This document shows positions 12,041-25,556 of a stretch of 64,000 nt of DNA, piece after piece. The DNA is from Tipula vernalis (taxonomy: Eukaryota; Arthropoda; Insecta; Diptera; Tipulidae), in the NCBI GenBank assembly GCA_958295665.1, contig OY282560.1, positions 89,256,311-89,320,310 of the forward strand, read 5' to 3'. Both the position numbers and the translations under genes were made by a program. A model generated the notes under the pieces. The model had not been told where the DNA came from. It made no database searches and saw only the letters and a program-made list of their open reading frames with translations. Positions within the stretch are counted from its first letter, which is position 1, and each line of letters starts with the position of its first letter.

Positions 12041-15000
12041 GTATCAAGAACCGCATTCTGAGCACAATTGCAGATTTTAGATTTTTACAGCTCTGAATCG
12101 GCTGAGCTATAGTAAGGTGATTTCTTCGAATCGAATTTTCTATGAAATGTATGGAAAAGCAATTACAGGTCCCGTGACCTATCATTTAAGGTATCAAGAA
12201 CCGCATTCTGAGCACAATTGCAGATTTTGGATTTTTACAGCTCTGAATCGGCTGAGCTATAGTAAGGTGATTTCTTCGAATCGAATTTTCTACGAAATGT
12301 ATGGAAAAGCAATTACAGGTCCCGTGACCTATCATTTAAGGTATCAAGAACCGCATTCTGAGCACAATTGCAGATTTTGGATTTTTACAGCTCTGAATCG
12401 GCTGAGCTATAGTAAGGTGATTTCTTCGAATCGATTTTTCTGTGAAATCTATGGAAATAATCAACCAATTTAAATGCGGTTTGGCTCAACAATTACAAGT
12501 CCCGAGACCTATCATTTGAGGTATCAAGAACCGCATTCTGAGCACAATTGCAGATTTTGGATTTTTACAGCTCTGAATCGGCTGAGCTATAGTAAGGTGA
12601 TTTCTTCGAATCGAATTTTCTACGAAATGTATGGTATAGCAATTACAGGTCCCGTGACCTATCATTTATGGTATCAAGAACCGCATTCTGAGCACAATTG
12701 CAGATTTTAGATTTTTACAGCTCTGAATCGGCTGAGCTATAGTAAGGTGATTTCTTCGAATCGATTTTTCTGTGAAATCTATGGAAATAATCAACCAATT
12801 TAAATGCGGTTTGGCTCAACAATTACAAGTCCCGAGACCTATCATTTGAGGTATCAAGAACCGCATTCTGAGCACAATTGCAGATTTTGGATTTTTACAG
12901 CTCTGAATCGGCTGAGCTATAGTAAGGTGATTTCTTCGAATCGAATTTTCTACGAAATGTATGGTATAGCAATTACAGGTCCCGTGACCTATCATTTATG
13001 GTATCAAGAACCGCATTCTGAGCACAATTGCAGATTTTAGATTTTTACAGCTCTGAATCGGCTGAGCTATAGTAAGGTGATTTCTTCGAATCGAATTTTC
13101 TACGAAATGTATGGTATAGCAATTACAGGTCCCGTGACCTATCATTTAAGGTATCAAGAACCGCATTCTGAGCACAATTGCAGATTTTGGATTTTTACAG
13201 CTCTGAATCGGCTGAGCTATAGTAAGGTGATTTCTTCGAATCGAATTTTCTACGAAATGTATGGTATAGCAATTACAGGTCCCGTGACCTATCATTTGAG
13301 GTATCAAGAACCGCATTCTGACCACAATTGCAGATTTTGGATTTTTACAGCTCTGAATCGGCTGAGCTATAGTAAGGTGATTTCTTCGAATCGAATTTTC
13401 TACGAAATGTATGGTATAGCAATTACAGGTCCCGTGACCTATCATTTGAGGTATCAAGAACCGCATTCTGAGCACAATTGCAGATTTTGGATTTTTACAG
13501 CTCTGAATCGGCTGAGCTATAGTAAGGTGATTTCTTCGAATCGAATTTTCTACGAAATGTATGGTATAGCAATTACAGGTCCCGTGACCTATCATTTATG
13601 GTATCAAGAACCGCATTCTGAGCACAATTGCAGATTTTAGATTTTTACAGCTCTGAATCGGCTGAGCTATAGTAAGGTGATTTCTTCGAATCGAATTTTC
13701 TACGAAATGTATGGTATAGCAATTACAGGTCCCGTGACCTATCATTTATGGTATCAAGAACCGCATTCTGAGCACAATTGCAGATTTTGGATTTTTACAG
13801 CTCTGAATCGGCTGAGCTATAGTAAGGTGATTTCTTCGAATCGAATTTTCTACGAAATGTATGGTATAGCAATTACAGGTCCCGTGACCTATCATTTATG
13901 GTATCAAGAACCGCATTCTGAGCACAATTGCAGATTTTGGATTTTTACAGCTCTGAATCGGCTGAGCTATAGTAAGGTGATTTCTTCGAATCGATTTTTC
14001 TGTGAAATCTATGGAAATAATCAACCAATTTAAATGCGGTTTGGCTCAACAATTACAAGTCCCGAGACCTATCATTTGAGGTATCAAGAAACCCAATCGG
14101 AGCACAATTGCAGATTTTGGATTTTTACAGCTCTGAATCGGCTGAGCTATAGTAAGGTGATTTCTTCGAATCGAATTTTCTATGAAATGTATGGAAAAGC
14201 AATTACAGGTCCCGTGACCTATCATTTAAGGTATCAAGAACCGCATTCTGAGCACAATTGCAGATTTTGGATTTTTACAGCTCTGAATCGGCTGAGCTAT
14301 AGTAAGGTGATTTCTTCGAATCGATTTTTCTGTGAAATCTATGGAAATAATCAACCAATTTAAATGCGGTTTGGCTCAACAATTACAAGTCCCGAGACCT
14401 ATCATTTGAGGTATCAAGAAACCCAATCGGAGCACAATTGCAGATTTTGGATTTTTACAGCTCTGAATCGGCTGAGCTATAGTAAGGTGATTTTCTTCGA
14501 ATCGAATTTTCTACGAAATGTATGGTATAGCAATTACAGGTCCCGTGACCTATCATTTATGGTATCAAGAACCGCATTCTGAGCACAATTGCAGATTTTA
14601 GATTTTTACAGCTCTGAATCGGCTGAGCTATAGTAAGGTGATTTCTTCGAATCGAATTTTCTACGAAATGTATGGTATAGCAATTACAGGTCCCGTGACC
14701 TATCATTTATGGTATCAAGAACCGCATTCTGAGCACAATTGCAGATTTTAGATTTTTACAGCTCTGAATCGGCTGAGCTATAGTAAGGTGATTTCTTCGA
14801 ATCGATTTTTCTGTGAAATCTATGGAAATAATCAACCAATTTAAATGCGGTTTGGCTCAACAATTAAAAGTCCCGAGACCTATCATTTGAGGTATCAAGA
14901 ACCGCATTCTGAGCACAATTGCAGATTTTGGATTTTTACAGCTCTGAATCGGCTGAGCTATAGTAAGGTGATTTCTTCGAATCGAATTTTCTACGAAATG

Positions 15001-15076
15001 TATGGTATAGCAATTACAGGTCCCGTGACCTATCATTTGAGGTATCAAGAACCGCATTCTGAGCACAATTGCAGAT
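12041..15076 (+). repeat. Segmental duplication, copy 2 (offset 5,341 bp)
   Basis: This is the partner of 6,700-9,735. The rare AATTAAAAG change recurs at 14,867, exactly 5,341 bp from 9,526. The +1 T unit recurs at 14,491. The odd offset reflects the one-base insertion lying between equivalent points of the two copies. Confidence 0.88.
12873..13922 (+). repeat. Second run of seven consecutive S monomers
   Basis: Unit order and markers match 7,532-8,581 at an offset of 5,341 bp, including the CTGAC marker at 13,322. The private change seen at 8,567 is absent here. This run therefore either escaped that mutation or was copied before it arose. Confidence 0.9.
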
Positions 15077-15324
15077 TTTGGATTTTTACAGCTCTGAATC
15101 GGCTGAGCTATAGTAAGGTGATTTCTTCGAATCGAATTTTCTACGAAATGTATGGTATAGCAATTACAGGTCCCGTGACCTATCATTTATGGTATCAAGA
15201 ACCGCATTCTGAGCACAATTGCAGATTTTAGATTTTTACAGCTCTGAATCGGCTGAGCTATAGTAAGGTGATTTCTTCGAATCGATTTTTCTGTGAAATC
15301 TATGGAAATAATCAACCAATTTAA

Positions 15325-16646
15325 ATGCGGTTTGGCTCAACAATTACAAGTCCCGAGACCTATCATTTGAGGTATCAAGAAACCCAATCGGAGCACAATT
15401 GCAGATTTTGGATTTTTACAGCTCTGAATCGGCTGAGCTATAGTAAGGTGATTTCTTCGAATCGAATTTTCTATGAAATGTATGGAAAAGCAATTACAGG
15501 TCCCGTGACCTATCATTTAAGGTATCAAGAACCGCATTCTGAGCACAATTGCAGATTTTGGATTTTTACAGCTCTGAATCGGCTGAGCTATAGTAAGGTG
15601 ATTTCTTCGAATCGATTTTTCTGTGAAATCTATGGAAATAATCAACCAATTTAAATGCGGTTTGGCTCAACAATTACAAGTCCCGAGACCTATCATTTGA
15701 GGTATCAAGAAACCCAATCGGAGCACAATTGCAGATTTTGGATTTTTACAGCTCTGAATCGGCTGAGCTATAGTAAGGTGATTTTCTTCGAATCGAATTT
15801 TCTACGAAATGTATGGTATAGCAATTACAGGTCCCGTGACCTATCATTTATGGTATCAAGAACCGCATTCTGAGCACAATTGCAGATTTTGGATTTTTAC
15901 AGCTCTGAATCGGCTGAGCTATAGTAAGGTGATTTCTTCGAATCGATTTTTCTGTGAAATCTATGGAAATAATCAACCAATTTAAATGCGGTTTGGCTCA
16001 ACAATTACAAGTCCCGAGACCTATCATTTGAGGTATCAAGAAACCCAATCGGAGCACAATTGCAGATTTTGGATTTTTACAGCTCTGAATCGGCTGAGCT
16101 ATAGTAAGGTGATTTCTTCGAATCGAATTTTCTATGAAATGTATGGAAAAGCAATTACAGGTCCCGTGACCTATCATTTAAGGTATCAAGAACCGCATTC
16201 TGAGCACAATTGCAGATTTTGGATTTTTACAGCTCTGAATCGGCTGAGCTATAGTAAGGTGATTTCTTCGAATCGATTTTTCTGTGAAATCTATGGAAAT
16301 AATCAACCAATTTAAATGCGGTTTGGCTCAACAATTACAAGTCCCGAGACCTATCATTTGAGGTATCAAGAAACACAATCGGAGCACAATTGCAGATTTT
16401 GGATTTTTACAGCTCTGAATCGGCTGAGCTATAGTAAGGTGATTTTCTTCGAATCGAATTTTCTACGAAATGTATGGTATAGCAATTACAGGTCCCGTGA
16501 CCTATCATTTATGGTATCAAGAACCGCATTCTGAGCACAATTGCAGATTTTAGATTTTTACAGCTCTGAATCGGCTGAGCTATAGTAAGGTGATTTCTTC
16601 GAATCGAATTTTCTACGAAATGTATGGTATAGCAATTACAGGTCCC
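15325..16646 (+). repeat. Tandem duplication of a 661 bp segment
   Basis: An AL dimer followed by a +1 T unit and L (15,325-15,985) is followed at once by another AL dimer and +1 T unit (from 15,986). Module starts 15325/15986 and 15655/16316 differ by 661 = 330 + 331 bp. The second copy has a private C to A at 16,375 (AAACACAATC). It then continues into T units instead of L, so the right part is a partial match. Confidence 0.8.
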
Positions 16647-17015
16647 GTGACCTATCATTTATGGTATCAAGAACCGCATTCTGAGCACAATTGCAGATTT
16701 TAGATTTTTACAGCTCTGAATCGGCTGAGCTATAGTAAGGTGATTTCTTCGAATCGATTTTTCTGTGAAATCTATGGAAATAATCAACCAATTTAAATGC
16801 GGTTTGGCTCAACAATTACAAGTCCCGAGACCTATCATTTGAGGTATCAAGAACCGCATTCTGAGCACAATTGCAGATTTTGGATTTTTACAGCTCTGAA
16901 TCGGCTGAGCTATAGTAAGGTGATTTCTTCGAATCGAATTTTCTACGAAATGTATGGTATAGCAATTACAGGTCCCGTGACCTATCATTTATGGTATCAA
17001 GAACCGCATTCTGAG

Positions 17016-17195
17016 CACAATTGCAGATTTTGGATTTTTACAGCTCTGAATCGGCTGACCTATAGTAAGGTGATTTCTTCGAATCGATTTTTCTGTGAAA
17101 TCTATGGAAATAATCAACCAATTTTAATGCGGTTTGGCTCAACAATTACAAGTCCCGAGACCTATCATTTGAGGTATCAAGAAACCCAATCGGAG
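17016..17195 (+). repeat. Boundary L monomer with two private mutations
   Basis: This L unit separates the last W unit (16,866-17,015) from the first C unit of the homogeneous zone (17,196-17,345). It has G to C at 17,059, which breaks the AGCTC/GAGCT inverted repeat, and A to T at 17,125, which turns the usual TAA into TTA. I saw neither change elsewhere. The lost stop joins two open frames into 16,797-17,456. Confidence 0.9.
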
Positions 17196-17456
17196 CACAA
17201 TTGCAGACTTTGGATTTTTACAGCTCTGAATCGGCTGAGCTATAGTAAGGTGATTTCTTCGAATCGAATTTTCTACGAAATGTATGGTATAGCAATTACA
17301 GGTCCCGTGACCTATCATTTAAGGTATCAAGAACCGCATTCTGAGCACAATTGCAGATTTTGGATTTTTACAGCTCTGAATCGGCTGAGCTATAGTAAGG
17401 TGATTTCTTCGAATCGATTTTTCTGTGAAATCTATGGAAATAATCAACCAATTTAA

Positions 17457-17936
17457 ATGCGGTTTGGCTCAACAATTACAAGTCCCGAGACCTATCATTT
17501 GAGGTATCAAGAAACCCAATCGGAGCACAATTGCAGATTTTGGATTTTTACAGCTCTGAATCGGCTGAGCTATAGTAAGGTGATTTCTTCGAATCGAATT
17601 TTCTATGAAATGTATGGAAAAGCAATTACAGGTCCCGTGACCTATCATTTAAGGTATCAAGAACCGCATTCTGAGCACAATTGCAGATTTTGGATTTTTA
17701 CAGCTCTGAATCGGCTGAGCTATAGTAAGGTGATTTCTTCGAATCGAATTTTCTACGAAATGTATGGAAAAGCAATTACAGGTCCCGTGACCTATCATTT
17801 AAGGTATCAAGAACCGCATTCTGAGCACAATTGCAGATTTTGGATTTTTACAGCTCTGAATCGGCTGAGCTATAGTAAGGTGATTTCTTCGAATCGATTT
17901 TTCTGTGAAATCTATGGAAATAATCAACCAATTTAA
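17457..17936 (+). other. Example of the recurrent 109/159-codon open frames, judged non-coding
   Basis: Every dimer or trimer from 17,127 on gives a frame of 109 or 159 codons plus stop. Each starts at the ATG in the L insert and ends at the TAA in the next L, with TAA and ATG directly adjacent. There are over 100 near-identical copies. Most rare changes alter the residue (for example at 19,836, 21,741, 42,489, 47,008, 59,524 and 62,335), and only a few are silent (24,041, 25,478, 27,632). That fits neutral drift and not selection on a protein. Confidence 0.8.
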
Positions 17937-18266
17937 ATGCGGTTTGGCTCAACAATTACAAGTCCCGAGACCTATCATTTGAGGTATCAAGAAACCCAAT
18001 CGGAGCACAATTGCAGACTTTGGATTTTTACAGCTCTGAATCGGCTGAGCTATAGTAAGGTGATTTCTTCGAATCGAATTTTCTACGAAATGTATGGTAT
18101 AGCAATTACAGGTCCCGTGACCTATCATTTAAGGTATCAAGAACCGCATTCTGAGCACAATTGCAGATTTTGGATTTTTACAGCTCTGAATCGGCTGAGC
18201 TATAGTAAGGTGATTTCTTCGAATCGATTTTTCTGTGAAATCTATGGAAATAATCAACCAATTTAA

Positions 18267-20846
18267 ATGCGGTTTGGCTCAACAATTACAAGTCCCGAGA
18301 CCTATCATTTGAGGTATCAAGAAACCCAATCGGAGCACAATTGCAGATTTTGGATTTTTACAGCTCTGAATCGGCTGAGCTATAGTAAGGTGATTTCTTC
18401 GAATCGAATTTTCTATGAAATGTATGGAAAAGCAATTACAGGTCCCGTGACCTATCATTTAAGGTATCAAGAACCGCATTCTGAGCACAATTGCAGATTT
18501 TGGATTTTTACAGCTCTGAATCGGCTGAGCTATAGTAAGGTGATTTCTTCGAATCGAATTTTCTACGAAATGTATGGAAAAGCAATTACAGGTCCCGTGA
18601 CCTATCATTTAAGGTATCAAGAACCGCATTCTGAGCACAATTGCAGATTTTGGATTTTTACAGCTCTGAATCGGCTGAGCTATAGTAAGGTGATTTCTTC
18701 GAATCGATTTTTCTGTGAAATCTATGGAAATAATCAACCAATTTAAATGCGGTTTGGCTCAACAATTACAAGTCCCGAGACCTATCATTTGAGGTATCAA
18801 GAAACCCAATCGGAGCACAATTGCAGACTTTGGATTTTTACAGCTCTGAATCGGCTGAGCTATAGTAAGGTGATTTCTTCGAATCGAATTTTCTACGAAA
18901 TGTATGGTATAGCAATTACAGGTCCCGTGACCTATCATTTAAGGTATCAAGAACCGCATTCTGAGCACAATTGCAGATTTTGGATTTTTACAGCTCTGAA
19001 TCGGCTGAGCTATAGTAAGGTGATTTCTTCGAATCGAATTTTCTACGAAATGTATGGAAAAGCAATTACAGGTCCCGTGACCTATCATTTAAGGTATCAA
19101 GAACCGCATTCTGAGCACAATTGCAGACTTTGGATTTTTACAGCTCTGAATCGGCTGAGCTATAGTAAGGTGATTTCTTCGAATCGATTTTTCTGTGAAA
19201 TCTATGGAAATAATCAACCAATTTAAATGCGGTTTGGCTCAACAATTACAAGTCCCGAGACCTATCATTTGAGGTATCAAGAAACCCAATCGGAGCACAA
19301 TTGCAGACTTTGGATTTTTACAGCTCTGAATCGGCTGAGCTATAGTAAGGTGATTTCTTCGAATCGAATTTTCTACGAAATGTATGGTATAGCAATTACA
19401 GGTCCCGTGACCTATCATTTAAGGTATCAAGAACCGCATTCTGAGCACAATTGCAGATTTTGGATTTTTACAGCTCTGAATCGGCTGAGCTATAGTAAGG
19501 TGATTTCTTCGAATCGATTTTTCTGTGAAATCTATGGAAATAATCAACCAATTTAAATGCGGTTTGGCTCAACAATTACAAGTCCCGAGACCTATCATTT
19601 GAGGTATCAAGAAACCCAATCGGAGCACAATTGCAGATTTTGGATTTTTACAGCTCTGAATCGGCTGAGCTATAGTAAGGTGATTTCTTCGAATCGAATT
19701 TTCTATGAAATGTATGGAAAAGCAATTACAGGTCCCGTGACCTATCATTTAAGGTATCAAGAACCGCATTCTGAGCACAATTGCAGATTTTGGATTTTTA
19801 CAGCTCTGAATCGGCTGAGCTATAGTAAGGTGATTCCTTCGAATCGAATTTTCTACGAAATGTATGGAAAAGCAATTACAGGTCCCGTGACCTATCATTT
19901 AAGGTATCAAGAACCGCATTCTGAGCACAATTGCAGATTTTGGATTTTTACAGCTCTGAATCGGCTGAGCTATAGTAAGGTGATTTCTTCGAATCGATTT
20001 TTCTGTGAAATCTATGGAAATAATCAACCAATTTAAATGCGGTTTGGCTCAACAATTACAAGTCCCGAGACCTATCATTTGAGGTATCAAGAAACCCAAT
20101 CGGAGCACAATTGCAGACTTTGGATTTTTACAGCTCTGAATCGGCTGAGCTATAGTAAGGTGATTTCTTCGAATCGAATTTTCTACGAAATGTATGGTAT
20201 AGCAATTACAGGTCCCGTGACCTATCATTTAAGGTATCAAGAACCGCATTCTGAGCACAATTGCAGATTTTGGATTTTTACAGCTCTGAATCGGCTGAGC
20301 TATAGTAAGGTGATTTCTTCGAATCGAATTTTCTACGAAATGTATGGAAAAGCAATTACAGGTCCCGTGACCTATCATTTAAGGTATCAAGAACCGCATT
20401 CTGAGCACAATTGCAGATTTTGGATTTTTACAGCTCTGAATCGGCTGAGCTATAGTAAGGTGATTTCTTCGAATCGATTTTTCTGTGAAATCTATGGAAA
20501 TAATCAACCAATTTAAATGCGGTTTGGCTCAACAATTACAAGTCCCGAGACCTATCATTTGAGGTATCAAGAAACCCAATCGGAGCACAATTGCAGACTT
20601 TGGATTTTTACAGCTCTGAATCGGCTGAGCTATAGTAAGGTGATTTCTTCGAATCGAATTTTCTACGAAATGTATGGTATAGCAATTACAGGTCCCGTGA
20701 CCTATCATTTAAGGTATCAAGAACCGCATTCTGAGCACAATTGCAGATTTTGGATTTTTACAGCTCTGAATCGGCTGAGCTATAGTAAGGTGATTTCTTC
20801 GAATCGATTTTTCTGTGAAATCTATGGAAATAATCAACCAATTTAA
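18267..20846 (+). repeat. Tandem 1,290 bp block, two copies
   Basis: Copy 1 (18,267-19,556) and copy 2 (19,557-20,846) both read ABL, CB-L, CL. They differ in the L of the middle trimer, which is L* in copy 1 (GACTTTGG, C at 19,128) and ordinary L in copy 2. Copy 2 also has a private T to C at 19,836. Conversion of that L by a neighbouring C unit would explain L*. Confidence 0.82.
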
Positions 20847-23276
20847 ATGCGGTTTGGCTCAACAATTACAAGTCCCGAGACCTATCATTTGAGGTATCAA
20901 GAAACCCAATCGGAGCACAATTGCAGATTTTGGATTTTTACAGCTCTGAATCGGCTGAGCTATAGTAAGGTGATTTCTTCGAATCGAATTTTCTATGAAA
21001 TGTATGGAAAAGCAATTACAGGTCCCGTGACCTATCATTTAAGGTATCAAGAACCGCATTCTGAGCACAATTGCAGATTTTGGATTTTTACAGCTCTGAA
21101 TCGGCTGAGCTATAGTAAGGTGATTTCTTCGAATCGAATTTTCTACGAAATGTATGGAAAAGCAATTACAGGTCCCGTGACCTATCATTTAAGGTATCAA
21201 GAACCGCATTCTGAGCACAATTGCAGATTTTGGATTTTTACAGCTCTGAATCGGCTGAGCTATAGTAAGGTGATTTCTTCGAATCGATTTTTCTGTGAAA
21301 TCTATGGAAATAATCAACCAATTTAAATGCGGTTTGGCTCAACAATTACAAGTCCCGAGACCTATCATTTGAGGTATCAAGAAACCCAATCGGAGCACAA
21401 TTGCAGACTTTGGATTTTTACAGCTCTGAATCGGCTGAGCTATAGTAAGGTGATTTCTTCGAATCGAATTTTCTACGAAATGTATGGTATAGCAATTACA
21501 GGTCCCGTGACCTATCATTTAAGGTATCAAGAACCGCATTCTGAGCACAATTGCAGATTTTGGATTTTTACAGCTCTGAATCGGCTGAGCTATAGTAAGG
21601 TGATTTCTTCGAATCGATTTTTCTGTGAAATCTATGGAAATAATCAACCAATTTAAATGCGGTTTGGCTCAACAATTACAAGTCCCGAGACCTATCATTT
21701 GAGGTATCAAGAAACCCAATCGGAGCACAATTGCAGATTTCGGATTTTTACAGCTCTGAATCGGCTGAGCTATAGTAAGGTGATTTCTTCGAATCGAATT
21801 TTCTATGAAATGTATGGAAAAGCAATTACAGGTCCCGTGACCTATCATTTAAGGTATCAAGAACCGCATTCTGAGCACAATTGCAGATTTTGGATTTTTA
21901 CAGCTCTGAATCGGCTGAGCTATAGTAAGGTGATTTCTTCGAATGGAATTTTCTACGAAATGTATGGAAAAGCAATTACAGGTCCCGTGACCTATCATTT
22001 AAGGTATCAAGAACCGCATTCTGAGCACAATTGCAGATTTTGGATTTTTACAGCTCTGAATCGGCTGAGCTATAGTAAGGTGATTTCTTCGAATCGATTT
22101 TTCTGTGAAATCTATGGAAATAATCAACCAATTTAAATGCGGTTTGGCTCAACAATTACAAGTCCCGAGACCTATCATTTGAGGTATCAAGAAACCCAAT
22201 CGGAGCACAATTGCAGACTTTGGATTTTTACAGCTCTGAATCGGCTGAGCTATAGTAAGGTGATTTCTTCGAATCGAATTTTCTACGAAATGTATGGTAT
22301 AGCAATTACAGGTCCCGTGACCTATCATTTAAGGTATCAAGAACCGCATTCTGAGCACAATTGCAGATTTTGGATTTTTACAGCTCTGAATCGGCTGAGC
22401 TATAGTAAGGTGATTTCTTCGAATCGATTTTTCTGTGAAATCTATGGAAATAATCAACCAATTTAAATGCGGTTTGGCTCAACAATTACAAGTCCCGAGA
22501 CCTATCATTTGAGGTATCAAGAAACCCAATCGGAGCACAATTGCAGATTTTGGATTTTTACAGCTCTGAATCGGCTGAGCTATAGTAAGGTGATTTCTTC
22601 GAATCGAATTTTCTATGAAATGTATGGAAAAGCAATTACAGGTCCCGTGACCTATCATTTAAGGTATCAAGAACCGCATTCTGAGCACAATTGCAGATTT
22701 TGGATTTTTACAGCTCTGAATCGGCTGAGCTATAGTAAGGTGATTTCTTCGAATCGAATTTTCTACGAAATGTATGGAAAAGCAATTACAGGTCCCGTGA
22801 CCTATCATTTAAGGTATCAAGAACCGCATTCTGAGCACAATTGCAGATTTTGGATTTTTACAGCTCTGAATCGGCTGAGCTATAGTAAGGTGATTTCTTC
22901 GAATCGATTTTTCTGTGAAATCTATGGAAATAATCAACCAATTTAAATGCGGTTTGGCTCAACAATTACAAGTCCCGAGACCTATCATTTGAGGTATCAA
23001 GAAACCCAATCGGAGCACAATTGCAGACTTTGGATTTTTACAGCTCTGAATCGGCTGAGCTATAGTAAGGTGATTTCTTCGAATCGAATTTTCTACGAAA
23101 TGTATGGTATAGCAATTACAGGTCCCGTGACCTATCATTTAAGGTATCAAGAACCGCATTCTGAGCACAATTGCAGATTTTGGATTTTTACAGCTCTGAA
23201 TCGGCTGAGCTATAGTAAGGTGATTTCTTCGAATCGATTTTTCTGTGAAATCTATGGAAATAATCAACCAATTTAA

Positions 23277-25556
23277 ATGCGGTTTGGCTCAACAATTACA
23301 AGTCCCGAGACCTATCATTTGAGGTATCAAGAAACCCAATCGGAGCACAATTGCAGATTTTGGATTTTTACAGCTCTGAATCGGCTGAGCTATAGTAAGG
23401 TGATTTCTTCGAATCGAATTTTCTATGAAATGTATGGAAAAGCAATTACAGGTCCCGTGACCTATCATTTAAGGTATCAAGAACCGCATTCTGAGCACAA
23501 TTGCAGATTTTGGATTTTTACAGCTCTGAATCGGCTGAGCTATAGTAAGGTGATTTCTTCGAATCGATTTTTCTGTGAAATCTATGGAAATAATCAACCA
23601 ATTTAAATGCGGTTTGGCTCAACAATTACAAGTCCCGAGACCTATCATTTGAGGTATCAAGAAACCCAATCGGAGCACAATTGCAGATTTTGGATTTTTA
23701 CAGCTCTGAATCGGCTGAGCTATAGTAAGGTGATTTCTTCGAATCGAATTTTCTATGAAATGTATGGAAAAGCAATTACAGGTCCCGTGACCTATCATTT
23801 AAGGTATCAAGAACCGCATTCTGAGCACAATTGCAGATTTTGGATTTTTACAGCTCTGAATCGGCTGAGCTATAGTAAGGTGATTTCTTCGAATCGAATT
23901 TTCTACGAAATGTATGGAAAAGCAATTACAGGTCCCGTGACCTATCATTTAAGGTATCAAGAACCGCATTCTGAGCACAATTGCAGATTTTGGATTTTTA
24001 CAGCTCTGAATCGGCTGAGCTATAGTAAGGTGATTTCTTCAAATCGATTTTTCTGTGAAATCTATGGAAATAATCAACCAATTTAAATGCGGTTTGGCTC
24101 AACAATTACAAGTCCCGAGACCTATCATTTGAGGTATCAAGAAACCCAATCGGAGCACAATTGCAGACTTTGGATTTTTACAGCTCTGAATCGGCTGAGC
24201 TATAGTAAGGTGATTTCTTCGAATCGAATTTTCTACGAAATGTATGGTATAGCAATTACAGGTCCCGTGACCTATCATTTAAGGTATCAAGAACCGCATT
24301 CTGAGCACAATTGCAGATTTTGGATTTTTACAGCTCTGAATCGGCTGAGCTATAGTAAGGTGATTTCTTCGAATCGATTTTTCTGTGAAATCTATGGAAA
24401 TAATCAACCAATTTAAATGCGGTTTGGCTCAACAATTACAAGTCCCGAGACCTATCATTTGAGGTATCAAGAAACCCAATCGGAGCACAATTGCAGATTT
24501 TGGATTTTTACAGCTCTGAATCGGCTGAGCTATAGTAAGGTGATTTCTTCGAATCGAATTTTCTATGAAATGTATGGAAAAGCAATTACAGGTCCCGTGA
24601 CCTATCATTTAAGGTATCAAGAACCGCATTCTGAGCACAATTGCAGATTTTGGATTTTTACAGCTCTGAATCGGCTGAGCTATAGTAAGGTGATTTCTTC
24701 GAATCGATTTTTCTGTGAAATCTATGGAAATAATCAACCAATTTAAATGCGGTTTGGCTCAACAATTACAAGTCCCGAGACCTATCATTTGAGGTATCAA
24801 GAAACCCAATCGGAGCACAATTGCAGATTTTGGATTTTTACAGCTCTGAATCGGCTGAGCTATAGTAAGGTGATTTCTTCGAATCGAATTTTCTATGAAA
24901 TGTATGGAAAAGCAATTACAGGTCCCGTGACCTATCATTTAAGGTATCAAGAACCGCATTCTGAGCACAATTGCAGATTTTGGATTTTTACAGCTCTGAA
25001 TCGGCTGAGCTATAGTAAGGTGATTTCTTCGAATCGAATTTTCTACGAAATGTATGGAAAAGCAATTACAGGTCCCGTGACCTATCATTTAAGGTATCAA
25101 GAACCGCATTCTGAGCACAATTGCAGATTTTGGATTTTTACAGCTCTGAATCGGCTGAGCTATAGTAAGGTGATTTCTTCGAATCGATTTTTCTGTGAAA
25201 TCTATGGAAATAATCAACCAATTTAAATGCGGTTTGGCTCAACAATTACAAGTCCCGAGACCTATCATTTGAGGTATCAAGAAACCCAATCGGAGCACAA
25301 TTGCAGACTTTGGATTTTTACAGCTCTGAATCGGCTGAGCTATAGTAAGGTGATTTCTTCGAATCGAATTTTCTACGAAATGTATGGTATAGCAATTACA
25401 GGTCCCGTGACCTATCATTTAAGGTATCAAGAACCGCATTCTGAGCACAATTGCAGATTTTGGATTTTTACAGCTCTAAATCGGCTGAGCTATAGTAAGG
25501 TGATTTCTTCGAATCGATTTTTCTGTGAAATCTATGGAAATAATCAACCAATTTAA
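23277..25556 (+). repeat. Tandem 1,140 bp block, two copies
   Basis: Copies 23,277-24,416 and 24,417-25,556 both read AL, ABL, CL. Private changes are G to A at 24,041 in copy 1 and G to A at 25,478 in copy 2. Both are silent in the open plus frame. The same block order recurs as a tandem pair at 37,047-39,326. Confidence 0.85.

Larger units (their letters stand above)
1..17015 (+). repeat. Domain 1: heterogeneous satellite zone
   Basis: This part mixes dimers, trimers and long S runs. For example, six S units occur in a row at 3,721-4,620, and seven at both 7,532-8,581 and 12,873-13,922. All 25 GATTTTAG (T) units I counted, all CATTTATGG (W) units, all 12 L' hybrids, six +1 T units and one -1 T unit lie here. 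Segmental duplications with offsets near 3,811/3,961, 4,141, 4,711 and 5,341 bp explain much of the layout. The higher diversity suggests an older zone or one less often homogenised, possibly nearer an array edge. That position is an inference, because no edge is visible. Confidence 0.9.
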
